Assembly: GCF_033568475.1 (NCBI RefSeq)
Contig: NC_133123.1
Location: 135,926,242-135,990,241, forward strand
DNA from: Henckelia pumila
Taxonomy: Eukaryota > Streptophyta > Magnoliopsida > Lamiales > Gesneriaceae
Length of the DNA stretch: 64,000 nucleotides
Direction: 5' to 3'
Both the position numbers and the translations under genes were made by a program. The notes under the pieces are model-generated. The model saw only the letters and a program-made list of their open reading frames with translations, ran no database searches and had not been told where the DNA came from. Position 1 is the first letter of the stretch; each line of letters begins with the position of its first letter. Below, piece after piece: positions 1 through 11,335 of this stretch.

Positions 1-2459
1 TTCGGGATTTAGCATTTTCCATCAGATTATTATTATTTATTAAGGGTTTTTAAATATTATTTTTATAGAATAATGTTATATTATTTAATAATATATTTTT
101 TAACCTATTATCTAACCTACCCAACCCCACAACCCACTACCAAGCCGTCACTTTCATCCTGTTCAACATCTTCCTCCATCAGATTCTTCTTCATCCTCCA
201 GAAACCTCCATAGCCGTGCATTCAAGATTTATTAGAGTTCTTCACCGTCTCATCATCCCGGTGTCCGAATACGCATTAGTCTTCGTAAATTAAATACAAG
301 GCATGTTTAATCTTTTCTTTTCTCACCTTATAAGCTATTTACATGATTTTATGTCAGATCATCATGTTTTTATATGCCTTTGATTGATTTTATGCGAGAA
401 CTTGTGGAGTTTATTTCACTGCCCTTGTTTCTTGGCTTGGCTCATGACATATTCACATTTTTCTTGCCATGGGAGGGTCCAGCCGGTGGTCAGGCATGTA
501 GGGGCATGTGTGAGGGTCTCTAGGGTTTGGTAGGCTGAGTGGTTCGAACCAAGAAGAGGCAGAAACGAAGCTGGGCTAGCTGGAGTGGCTTGTGGCGCAC
601 AGGTTAGGGTTTCATGGAAGAACATGTCGTTCTGCACCTGTGGGGCACGGCTTGGGCTGAGTCTGGGCAGGTTCGATTCGCCCAGATGTTGCCCAAGTTA
701 GGTAGGCGTGGCTCCGACCAAGGGTGGCCGGAGTAGGCGGGATGATCGAAAGAATGGGACCTGCTACAGTAGGCTCGCGAGCTGGGGGTTTGGTTGGATT
801 CAGCTGTCATGAACGTGCCATGTAGGGCTTGACTCAGGGCAGGGCCTAGTCAGGGTTGACCTCCTGGACCCTGGGGAGGTCCAGGTGGCAGCGCTCCGGC
901 CGGTGGCGGCCGGAGCAGGGAGTAAGAAGGAGAGGAACGGGGGCTGCCAGAATTTGCATGAGAGAGGAGCTAGGTTTGGGGGTTCGGGCAGCTGGGCACG
1001 TACTTGGGTAGGGTCTTCCCGGGTCGGGTTTGATGTTATTCGAGTCATGGGTCATGTCAGGTTGGTCCGGGTTCGGGTTAGTTGGGCCGGGCTCGGGTAT
1101 TTTTATTTTTAAGTATTTAATGATTTATGATGTTTTTAGGCCAATTAAATAGTTAGAAAATTATTTGGGCTTCCAAATAATTTTATTTGGGCCTTAAATA
1201 ATTTATTTAAGTTAGCCCAATGATTTTTACGGGCTTGGGAGCCCATAGAAATTTTTAGGCCAGTCAGTGATTTTATTGGGCCAGTCCAGGAATTTTTATG
1301 AATTAATTAGTTATTGAGCCCAAATATTTTTATTTAAGCCCAATAACATTTAAGTACTTTATTTTAGTAAAAATTATAATTTTTAAAATTATTTATTTAA
1401 TTATGGGCTTTAAGTTAGTTAATGGGCTTTAAGTCAGTTAAGGGGTTTAGTAGAGAGACCAGCAGTCTGGACCAACCCATGAAAAATAACTAAGTCCGGA
1501 ATATATATTTAATTATTTTTATGCATGAAGTTTATATTTTAAGTATAAGTATATTTATTATGAAAAAATTAATTAAATATATATTACGGACAAATTTTCA
1601 GTGCATGCATTCATGAAATTTTTTATGTATATAATAATGTAAATGATGAGCAATAAAATATCTTTGGTGGAAATTGAAGTATGTGTGACATAGGGGTGGT
1701 TTTTCACCATATGATCCGGTAGTTTTACTACCATAAGGGTGGTTATCCACCATATGATTCGGTAGTTTACTACCATAGGAGGTGATTTATCACCGCCATC
1801 GTACGTTGGTTTATGAAACTGATCAGTCGACACATGAGCGTCACACTTATGGATAGGACCATCTTCAGGTTTCAAAAGCATTGCTCAATTATGTTATATA
1901 TGATAAAGAAATAATATGTTTATGATTATGGTTATGATTTAGTTTATGATTCAGCAGTTTTATTATGTGATGAAAATATTTCCATGCATGCTCATGTACA
2001 TGTATATGTATTAGTAATTATGTGATGCATTATTTTTAACCTTGTTATAAAGGATTAGACATGTTGAGCCTCTAGGCTCACTACGCTTATATGGTGCAGG
2101 TGAGCATGATGATGTTTATGTAGCTCCTACCGGTGGTGAGGACTTATGAGCTCACGGAGCAGTGGACCCCGTGACCGTCGCAGATTTTAGTTGATGTTTA
2201 AGAAATATTTATTTTATTATGCTGAGTTTTTAAACAAGTTCTTCTTTTTATTATTTTAATTATGGGAATGATGAATTATCAAACTTAGTATTTTTAGTTC
2301 TTGCATAAGGATATTTTTAGCAATTAATTAAGTTATTTTTTTATGTAGTAAAATTATTTCTTTTATGTTTATACATATATGTATGGGCGTATATGTATAG
2401 TATTATTTATAGATTATTTTAAAAAAAAAATTCCGCATTTACTAGTAGTAGGCGTTTCA
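1..2459 (+). repeat. 5' LTR of gypsy element, partial
   Basis: Aligns base for base with 7718-10156 apart from scattered substitutions and small indels. It ends in GGCGTTTCA, an imperfect inverted match to the TGTAACACC that opens the right-hand LTR. A GC-rich block (about 430-1100) stands out from the AT-rich remainder, and a run of five short hairpins lies at 1695-1794. The short open frames in the GC-rich block have no family resemblance and are not genes. Confidence 0.92.
1695..1794 (+). other. Array of five short hairpins in the gypsy 5' LTR
   Basis: Consecutive stem-loops are GGTG/CACC (1695-1708), GGTAGT/ACTACC (1718-1732), GGTGG/CCACC (1738-1751), GGTAG/CTACC (1761-1774) and GGTGAT/ATCACC (1781-1794). 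Starts are spaced alternately 23 and 20 bases. Confidence 0.8.
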
Positions 2460-2460
2460 T

Positions 2461-2475
2461 TTGGTATCAGAGAGC
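2461..2475 (+). other. Primer-binding site of gypsy element
   Basis: TGGTATCAGAG directly follows the LTR end. It matches the complement of the 3' end of plant initiator-Met tRNA, the usual minus-strand primer of Ty3/gypsy and Ty1/copia elements. Confidence 0.85.
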
Positions 2476-2663
2476 GGTCCTTGGAGGGTGTCCTACTGCC
2501 ACGTAAAGCTCAGAAATCCTACTACCGGTCTGTAAGTTTTAAATTGTTTTCTTATGATTTATAAGGAGCATATGTAATGATTTAAGATTTTCATGTTAGA
2601 AAAGTTTTAGAACCCTTAAGTTATGCATTGCGATTTACGTAAAAAAATATGTGGTGGTGCAGA

Positions 2664-3716
2664 ATGCCTCCGAGACAGATGAATAGGCGAGGGGGACCTC
2701 CACCTCCACCTCCGCAGAATCCGCTTGCAGCATTGGAGCAGGCTAATGCAAATATGATGGCTGGGATTACTGCTCTGTTGGAGTAGCAGGCGGCACGTCC
2801 TAGGCTCACACATGATGAGGATGTTGCCGATCGGTTCCAGAAGAAGGGACCTAAGGAGTTTGTCGGCACCACGGATCCACTCATTGTTGAGGGGTGGATT
2901 CGATCACTGGATTCCATATTTGACTACATGGGGATCACTGATGCTGACAGGGTGAAGTGTGCAGTGTATATGATGAGAGGTGATGCAGCCTCTTGGTGGG
3001 AAGGTGCGGTTCGAGGTGTGAATCTACCTACATTGACTTGGATAGAGTTCAGACGCATGTTCTATGCCAAGTATTTCACTGAGGATGTGCGCAGTCGCAT
3101 GATCCGGGAGTTTATGAGTCTCCGCCAGGGAGAAAAGTCTGTGGTGGATTACATCACCCAATTCGAGAGAGGGTGTCATTTCGTGCCTCTTATTGCTGAC
3201 AGCGCGCCAGATAAGTTGAGGCAATTTGTGGATGGTTTGCGGGCTGACATCAAACATGAAGTTCGCATGTTGGATGTCACTACTTATGAGGCGGCAGTTA
3301 GCAGAGCATTACGTTCTGAGGAAGGGAGGCGAGAGATGCAGCGAGAGCAGCAGAGTAAGAGGCAGTTTCAGCCAGGGTATCAGAGGGCAAATTCGCAGCC
3401 TCCTGCGAAGAAGCCGTATACTGGGCCGTCTAAGGGCCCGAATCAGCAGAAACAGCAGCAGAGGCCTCAGGGGCGTCAGCTACAGCAGCAGCAAAGGGGC
3501 GGGGCCCCTAATACTGGAGGAGTTCCGATCTGCCCACAGTGTCAGAAGCCGCACACCGGGAAGTGTCTAGTGGGGTCCAATGTATGCTATGTTTGCAAGG
3601 AGCCAGGGCATGTTTCATATAACTGCCCGAAGAGGAAGAACACCACTGGGCGGGTGTTCGTCATGCAGGCTGAGGAGGCAGACCCAGATACCTCCTTAAT
3701 TACCGGTATTTCCTAA
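2664..3716 (+). pseudogene. gag region of gypsy element
   Basis: The region encodes a retrotransposon gag domain (for example SWWEGAVRG and FRRMFYAKYF) and a Gln-rich linker, then a CCHC zinc knuckle read as CYVCKEPGHVSYNCP near its end. The knuckle binds the element's RNA during particle assembly. The N-terminal part is Pro-rich. It is listed as a fossil part and not as a host gene. Confidence 0.85.
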
Positions 3717-3910
3717 ACTTCTTCTTTTAAGAAATTTTTGGGAATTTACTTCATGATTTTAAATTGCATGAATTATCTATTTGTTTGGTTAGAGTATGAT
3801 GTTCATTTTATTCGTGTTTAATTAAGAGAAATAATTGTGTAACTTGTATTGAGAGAAAAGTAAGTTTAGTATGCGATTGTTGGAATTTTCTGCGTGCAGG
3901 GAGAATTCTA

Positions 3911-6900
3911 GTGGGAGGAAATTCCACGTTTGCGTTGCTAAATTCAGGAGCCATGCATTCGTTCATCTCCCTAGAGTATATCAGGCGGGTAGGCATCAAG
4001 CCTGAGGTTGCTGTTACAGGTTACGATGTCATTATGCCGTCTGGTCAGATTCTTACTACCACTAGCGTCTGCAGAGATTTGGAGATGGAGTTACAGGGAC
4101 ATACTATCAGAGCAGATTTTGTGGTTTTACCGTTGACTGGATTTGATCTGATTTTGGGTATGGATTGGTTGTCAGTCAACGGAGCAGTGATTGATTTTTG
4201 GCAGAGGACAGTGGCAGTGAAACCAGTGGTAGGCGACCAGTTTGTTTTTTATGCATCTCCGAGCAGTGAGATCTCGCCTGTTATCTCTTATACACGTGCG
4301 AGGAAGTTATTAAGACGTGGTTGCCAGGGATTTCTCGCCAGTGTAGTCACTTCATCAGAACCACCTAGCAGATCATTGTCAGATATAGAGGTGGTTTGTG
4401 ACTTTTCAGATGTCTTTTCGGAGGACGTTTTGGGAGTCCCACCAGCTAGAGAGGTGGAGTTCAGTATTGATCTGATAACAGGTACTGTGCCTATCTCTAA
4501 GGCACCGTATCTACTTGCTCCTACTGAGATGAAAGAGTTGAAGGAGCAGATTCAAGAGTTGTTGGAGAAGGGCTTTATTTGTCCTAGCTTTTCTCCTTGG
4601 GGAGCTCTAGTGTTGTTTGTGAAGAAAAAGGATGGTAGCATGAGACTTTGTATCGATTACCGAGAGCTCAACAGGGTCACTGTGAAGAACAAGTATCCAC
4701 TGCCGAGGATTGAGGATTTGTTCGATCAGTTGCAGGGAGCTTCGGTTTTCTCCAAGATCGATCTGCGATCTGGCTATCATCAGTTGAGGGTCAGATATGC
4801 AGATGTGATCAAGACTTCTTTCCGGACACGCTATGGGCATTACGAGTTCTTAGTAATGCCGTTTGGATTGACCAATGCTCCAGCGGTCTTCATGGATCTC
4901 ATGAACCGCGTATTTCAGCCGTACTTAGATCAGTTTATCATAGTCTTTATTGATGATATCTTGATCTACTCGAGGAGCATTGAGGAGCATATACAGCACT
5001 TGCAGACAGCATTGCAGACTTTGAGGGAGCATCGACTGTATGCGAAATTCAGTAAGTGCGAGTTTCGGCTAGAGCAGGTGGCATTTCTTGGCCATATAGT
5101 TTCGAAAGATGGGATAGCGGTGGATCAGACGAAAGTGCAGGCAGTGCAGGATTGGGGAATTCCGAAGAATGCTTCAGAGATTCGCAGTTTCTTGGGTTTA
5201 GCAGGCTACTACCGGAAGTTCATCAAGGGTTTTTCTTCTATTGCAGTACCCTTGACTTTCTTGACCAAGAAAAATGCGAAGTTTATATGGAGTTCAGACT
5301 GTCAGAAGAGCTTCGATCGGCTTAAGGAAGCACTCACATCTGCGCCAGTGTTGGCGATGCCTGTTCCACATGAGGAGTTAGTGGTTTACACGGACGCATC
5401 TAAGCTAGGGTTGGGCGCCGTATTGATGCAGAGTGATCGAGTCATTGCCTATGCGTCGAGACAGTTGAAGATTCACGAGCAGAACTATCCGACGCATGAC
5501 TTGGAGCTAGCAGCAGTGGTTTTTGCTTTGAAAATCTGGAGGCACTATCTGTATGGTAAGAAGTGCAAGATTTTCACAGACCACAAGAGTCTCAAGTACT
5601 TCTTCACACAGAAGGAGTTGAACATGAGACAGCGCCGATGGTTGGAATTAGTTAAGGATTATGACTGTGACATTAGCTACCATCCGGGTAAGGCTAATGT
5701 AGTGGCTGATGCGTTGAGTCGGAAGACTTCAGTGGTATCTTGTGTGACAGTTCAGTTGCCACTTCAGGAGGAGATTCAGAGATTCGAGCTGGAGTTGTAC
5801 TCGAGCGGTCAGGCACCGAGTTTGGCAGTGTTAGTGGTACAGCCGAATCTTCGGAATCGTATCAGAGTTGGACAGCCTGCAGATGAGGAGTTGCAACGAT
5901 TGAGGCAGAGAGATGAAACCAAGGGCGGGCTTCTCTATACAGTTGTTGATGGTATCGTTCAGTACCGTGGTCGTATGTGGGTACCGAACGTTGATCAGTT
6001 GAGGATTGAGATCTTGACAGAGGCTCATACATCTCCGTATTCCATTCACCCCGGAAGTACGAAAATGTATAGAGATTTGCAGTCATTGTATTGGTGGCCC
6101 GACATGAAGAGAGATATTGGCCGATTTGTATCAGAGTGCTTGACTTGTCAGCAGGTCAAGGCAGAGCATCAGCGTCCTGCAGGGTTACTTAAGCCTTTAC
6201 CCATTCCGGAGTGGAAGTGGGAGAACATCACGATGGACTTTGTAGTTGGCCTTCCGATGAGTACTAGAGGATGTACAGCTATTTGGGTGATCGTGGATAG
6301 ACTCACCAAGTCAGCTCATTTCTTGCCGGTGAGGACTACTTACTCATTGACGCAGTATGCAGAGCTTTACATCAAGGAGATTGTTAGACTGCATGGCATA
6401 CCAGTGTCGATTATATCGGACAGAGATCCGAGATTTACGTCTGCATTCTGGAAGAGTTTGCACACAGCTTTGGGGACTCGGGTATTATTCAGTACAACGT
6501 TCCATCCCCAGACATATGGTCAGTCGGAGAGGGTGATCCAGATTCTTGAGGATCTACTGAGAGCTTGTGTCATTGATTTTCAGGGCTCTTGGGAGACTAG
6601 ACTGTCATTAGTGGAGTTTACCTATAACAACAGTTTTCAGTCGTCTATAGGTATGGCTCCTTATGCAGCTCTCTACGGGAGGAGATGTAGATCACCAGTG
6701 CATTGGGATGAGGTTGGCGAGAGGATTTTACTTGGTCCCGAGATTGTACAGCAGACTGCCGATATTGTGACACAGATACGGGATCGTATGAGAACAGCTC
6801 AGAGTCGTCAGAAGAGTTATGCTGATACTCGACGACGAGATCTTGGGTTTGTAGTAGGCGATCATGTGTTTCTGAAAGTATCACCTATGAAAGGGGTGAT

Positions 6901-7273
6901 GAGATTTGGTCACAGAGGCAAGTTGAATCCGAGATATATTGGGCCATTTGAGATCTTGGAGAGAGTTGGCACTTTGGCATACCGTTTAGCACTACCGCCA
7001 GGGCTTGCAGCAGTGCACAACGTTTTCCATGTATCCATGCTTCGGAGATACATCTCTAATCCGACGCATGTGTTGGATTACGAGCCTTTGCAGTTAGCAC
7101 CAGATCTAGCATTTGAGTAGAGGCCTGTTCGTATATTAGCCAGAGATGAGCGGAGATTGGGGACGCGGGTCATACCGATGGTCAAAGTCCAGTGGCAGAA
7201 TCATTCCGAGGAGGAAGCCACTTGGGAGACCGAGGCAGACATGAGGGCTCGCTACCCGGAGTTATTCGAGTAA
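3911..7273 (+). pseudogene. pol region of gypsy element (PR-RT-RH-INT-chromodomain-like)
   Basis: Domains in order are: an aspartic protease around [12 protein letters not shown]; reverse transcriptase with the FIDD active site ([11 protein letters not shown]); RNase H starting [12 protein letters not shown]; an integrase HHCC zinc finger ([16 protein letters not shown]); the integrase DDE core starting [10 protein letters not shown]; and the C-terminal [14 protein letters not shown] module. A chromodomain-like stretch (VKVQW..EEATWE) precedes the purine tract. This order, with RT before integrase, is diagnostic of Ty3/gypsy. Most of the region is open. Confidence 0.9.
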
Positions 7274-7302
7274 GCACTTTAATTTCGAGGACGAAATTCA
7301 AT

Positions 7303-7318
7303 TTAAGGAGGGGAGAAT
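7303..7318 (+). other. Polypurine tract of gypsy element
   Basis: AAGGAGGGGAGAA lies directly upstream of the right LTR start. It is the expected plus-strand primer site. Confidence 0.75.
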
Positions 7319-10156
7319 TGTAACACCCGAAAATTTTAATACGTAAATTTGCATGCATAATTAAGGAAAAAAATTATTTAAAATTTATATTTGGGTTAAA
7401 TGACATTTATGTATTATTATGTAAATTATATGCATGATTTAATTTATTTTAACATTTAACCTGCTATTTTAGAATTTTTAGATTTTTAAGGAAATTATTG
7501 GTTTTGATCGCGTAGACGGGACCCTGGACGGACGAGATACCAAAATTATTAGCCAAAAATATTATATGAGTTTTATGAGCCTTAAAATAATATTTTAAGG
7601 TATTTTGTCAAGAAAATTTTAGTATTTAATTATATATTTATTTAAGGGTTGAATTTTAGCCAAAATAAGTCATTTTAATGACTTTTATTAATATTTAAAA
7701 ATCCCTTAAGTTTTAATTTCGGGATTTAGCATTTCCCATCAGATTATTATTATTTATTAAGGTTTTTAAATATTAGTTTTATAGAATAATGTTATATTAT
7801 TTAATAATATATTTTTTAACCTATTATCTAACCTACCCAACCCCACAACCCACTACCAAGCCGTCACTTTCATCCTGTTCAACATCTTCCTCCATCAGAT
7901 TCTTCTTCATCCTCCAGAAACCTCCATAGCCGTGCATTCAAGATTTATTAGAGTTCTTCACCGTCTCATCGTCCCGGTGTCCGAATACGCATTAGTCTTC
8001 GTAAATTAAATACAAGGCATGTTTAATCTTTTTTTTTCTCACCATATAAGCTATTTACATGATTTTATGTCAGATCATCATGTTTTTATATGCCTTTGAT
8101 TGATTTTATGCGAGAACTTGTGGAGTTTATTTTACTGCCCTTGTTTCTTGGCTTGGCTCATGACATATTCACGTTTTTCTTGCCATGGGAGGGTCCAGCC
8201 GGTGGTCAGGCGTGTAGGGGCATGTGTGAGGGTCTCTAGGGTCTGGTAGGCTGAGTGGTTCGAACCAAGAAGAGGCAGAAACGAAGATGGGCTAGCTGGA
8301 GTGGCTTGTGGCGCACAGGTTAGGGTTTCATGGAAGAACATGTCGTTCTCCACCTGTGGGGCACGGCTTGGGCTGAGTCTGGGCAGGTTCGATTCGCCCA
8401 GATGTTGCCCAAGTTAGGTAGGCGTGGCTCCGGCCAAGGGTGGCCGGAGTAGGCGGGATGATCGAAAGAATGGGACCTGCTACAGTAGGCTCGCGAGCTG
8501 GGGGTTTGGTTGGATTCAGCTGTCATGAACGTGCCATGTAGGGCTTGACTCGAGGCAGGGCCTGGTCAGGGTTGACCTCCTGGACCCTGGGGAGGTCCAG
8601 GTGGCGGCCGGAGCAGTGAGTAAGAAGGAGAGGAACGGGGGCTGCCAGAATTTGCATGAGAGAAGGAGCTAGGCTTGGGGGTTCGGGCAGCTGGGCACGT
8701 ATTTGGGTAGGGTCTTCCCGGGTCGGGTTTGATGTTATTCGAGTCATGGGTCATGTCAGGTTGGTCCGGGTCCAGGTTAGGTGGGCCGGGCTCGGGTATT
8801 TTTATTTTTAAGTATTTAATGATTTATGATGTTTTTAGGCCAATTAAATAGTTAGAAAATTATTTGGGCTTCCAAATAATTTTATTTGGGCCTTAAATAA
8901 TTTATTTAAGTTAGCCCAATGATTTTTACGGGCTTGGGAGCCCATAGGAATTTTTAGGCCAGTCAGTGATTTTATTGGGCCAGTCCAGGAATTTTTATGA
9001 ATTAATTAGTTATTGGACCCAAATATTTTTATTTAAGCCCAATAACATTTAAGTACTTTATTTTAGTAAAAATTATAATTTTTAAAATTATTTATTTAAT
9101 TATGGGCTTTAAGTTAGTTAATGGGCTTTAAGTCAGTTAAGGGGTTTAGTAGAGAGACCAGCAGTCTGGACCAACCCATGAAAAATAACTAAGTTCGGAA
9201 TATATATTTAATTATTTTTATGCATGAAGTTTATATTTTAAGTATAAGTATATTTATTATGAAAAAATTAATTAAATATATATTACGGACAAATTTTCAG
9301 TGCATGCATTCATGAAATTTTTTATGTATATAATAATGTAAATGATGAGCAATAAAATATTTTTGGTGGAAATTGAAGCATGTGTGACATAGGGGTGGTT
9401 TTCCACCATATGATCCGGTAGTTTTACTACCATAGGGGTGGTGGTTATCCACCATATGATTCGGTAGTTTACTACCATAGGAGGTGATTTATCACCGCCA
9501 TCGTACGTTGGTTTATGAGACTTATCAGTCGACACATGAGCGTCACACTTATGGATAGGACCATCTTCAGGTTTTAAAAGCATTGCTCAATTATGTTATA
9601 TATGATAAAGAAATAATATGTTTATGATTATGGTTATGATTTAGTTTATGATTCAGCAGTTTTATTATGTGATGAAAATATTTCCATACATGCTCATGTA
9701 TATGTATTAGTAATTATGTGATGCATTATTTTTAACCTTGTTATAAAGGATTAGACATGTTGAGCCTCTAGGCTCACTACGCTTATATGGTGCAGGTGAG
9801 CATGATGATGTTTATGTAGCTCCTACCGGTGGTGAAGACTTATGAGCTCACGGAGCAGTGGACCCCGTGACCGTCGCAGATTTTAGTTGATGTTTAAGAA
9901 ACATTTATTTTATTATGCTGAGTTTTTAAACAAGTTCTTCTTTTTATTATTTTAATTATGGGAATGTTGAATTATCAAACTTAGTATTTTTAGTTCTTGC
10001 ATAAGGATATTTTCAGCAATTAATTAAGTTATTTTTTTATGTAGTAAAATTATTTCTTTTATGTTTATACATATATGTATGGGCGTATATGTATAGTATT
10101 ATTTATAGATTATTTTAAAAAAAAAAATTCCGCATTTACAAGTAGTAGGCGTTTCA
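7319..10156 (+). repeat. 3' LTR of gypsy element, complete (about 2.84 kb)
   Basis: Opens with TGTAACACC after the purine tract and closes with GGCGTTTCA. It carries the same GC-rich block (about 8150-8800) and hairpin array (9394-9496) as the left LTR. The bases after it (10157-10161, AATAT) would be the target duplication, but the matching left flank is outside the window. Confidence 0.92.
9394..9496 (+). other. Hairpin array in the gypsy 3' LTR
   Basis: The same five-hairpin array as in the 5' LTR. Here the first stem is a full GGTGG/CCACC. One GTG repeat is added before the third stem. Confidence 0.8.
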
Positions 10157-10884
10157 AATATCTTTGGAGCAGCTAAGTCCTGAGATCAAACAAAACTCTA
10201 GTTTTGAAAATCTTATAGGCCTCTTTCGAATCACCATCCAGAATTCATTTCTCGGTGAGTCTAATGTCTGCCTACTTATCAAATACCATAACAAACTCCC
10301 AGACAATTTATAACGATTTGCACTACATATCAGGTGACCAAATTGTGTTCTGCTCATCATGACTTCCATCTCGGTCGGATTAAGATACTTCATTATCTTT
10401 TTAGAAACATCTACGTACCGTTCCAATGTAATCAGTTTGCAAGAAAAACGATCAACTTTGAACTCTTTCCTTTTAAGAACAACCTGAAAATGTATTAAAT
10501 CAATATCAAAATAATAAGTTAAATGAATCAGTCGAGATTAAAATATGATACAGTCGAGTCAAGAAAGATATCGGTCGGGACATGGTCGATAATTCCTGCT
10601 AAGTAATACAGTCGAGATTCATAACATCATCAGTCGATATATGAAGCAAATCGGTCAGAACATAGTCGAGATTCGTCCAACGTAATGCAGTAGAGATTCA
10701 TATCATCGTGCTACGTAATACAGTCGAGATTCATTACAACATAAGTCGAGATATGAAACAAAACATTCAGAAATGGTCGAAATCTACTATGACTGTACTA
10801 CTGTTTTCCTAGGAATGGACAAACATATTAAAATAGAAAAATCTAGGTTTCTCGATGACTTACAGTAACGTTTTCCTCTGCCAT
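10157..10884 (-). pseudogene. DUF1985-type gene, 5' part only, truncated by LTR insertion
   Basis: A 7-codon first exon (10884-10864, reading MAEENVT) ends at a GTAAGT donor. A second exon starts at 10483 after a CAG acceptor in the same phase and runs 109 codons to the retrotransposon end. Exon 2 includes MSRTQFGHLICSANRYKLSG and KRPIRFSKLEFCLISGL. The ending matches the 'F.L.EF.LITGL.C' signature of DUF1985, a domain found in plant proteins that often also carry a Ulp1-like protease and travel with Mutator-like transposons. Everything after the signature is missing here, because the gypsy LTR begins at that point. The 380-bp intron is filled with a degenerate GTCGAGAT repeat. The exon joining is inferred from consensus splice sites. 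Whether this was a host gene or transposon cargo is not decidable from the window. Confidence 0.62.
10520..10800. repeat. Degenerate GTCGAGAT-containing repeat inside an intron
   Basis: The pentamer GTCGA recurs many times. Longer units beginning TAATACAGTCGAGATTCAT start near 10604, 10683 (diverged) and 10716, each followed by related text such as CAGTCGATATATGAA or AAGTCGAGATATGAA. The spacing is irregular, so this looks like an eroded tandem array. Confidence 0.6.
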
Positions 10885-11232
10885 TGCTGCAATGCTGCTT
10901 GTCGAGAACGAAAGAGGTTACGGGGAGTAAAGGAGCTACGATGACGACGAAGAAGGGCTTCAACGGCGGTTCAATAGGGTTCCGTTTCGACGGTTCCGTT
11001 AAAAATTGAAAAGCGGACAGAGGGAAAATTGGGAAAAATGAAAATTGCAGTAAACCAATTAATTACATCAATCGAGAAATCATTTACCGAGTCGAGGAAG
11101 GTTAAAATGGTTTGTATCTCATTTTAGAATTTTTTTTATTCAACTTAAAATTTTTACTTAAGGATAAAATTGTTTTTTTTCATTTGAGATCTATTTGCTT
11201 AAATAAAAACAACACGGATCCCGGACGGTAAA

Positions 11233-11310
11233 ATGGCCAGCCATGGCTTCCTTCAGGCCTGCAAATGCAGAGCCCCACTCTTCTTCCCCAAATCACCAAT
11301 GAAACCCTAA
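11233..11310 (+). promoter_or_regulatory. Two overlapping upstream ORFs in the PPR gene leader
   Basis: An ATG at 11233 opens a 25-codon frame ending in TAA at 11308-11310. Another at 11243 opens a 19-codon frame ending at 11302. Both close before the main start at 11336. If the transcript begins upstream of 11233 they could lower translation of the main frame. The transcription start is not known. Confidence 0.35.
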
Positions 11311-11335
11311 TTCTGAAATTAAACCCCCAAAAGCT

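Larger units (their letters stand above)
1..10156 (+). mobile_element. Ty3/gypsy chromovirus with long LTRs, 5' end outside window
   Basis: Two copies of one long sequence flank an internal region of about 4.9 kb. The left copy (1-2459) lacks roughly its first 400 bp because the window starts inside it; the right copy (7319-10156) is complete. Next to the left LTR is a primer-binding site complementary to initiator-Met tRNA; a purine tract precedes the right LTR. Gag with a CCHC knuckle and pol in the order protease, reverse transcriptase, RNase H, integrase identify Ty3/gypsy. A chromodomain-like tail and the very long LTRs suggest the Tekay/Del chromovirus lineage (inference). The element is nearly whole with perhaps one or two breaks. 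By eye the LTRs differ at about 2% of positions, which suggests an insertion within the last one or two million years. It is inserted in a DUF1985-type gene. Confidence 0.93.

Noticed and set aside
416-1112. Several short frames on both strands in the gypsy LTR GC-rich block
   Set aside because: They recur in the second LTR copy, have no family signature and arise from GC-rich sequence with few stops.
1695-1794. CRISPR-like regular array
   Set aside because: The units are self-paired hairpins without constant repeats or unique spacers, and this is plant nuclear DNA.
1573-1881. 102-codon minus-strand frame over the hairpin array
   Set aside because: It simply translates the hairpin array and its flanks; the same frame appears in the other LTR.
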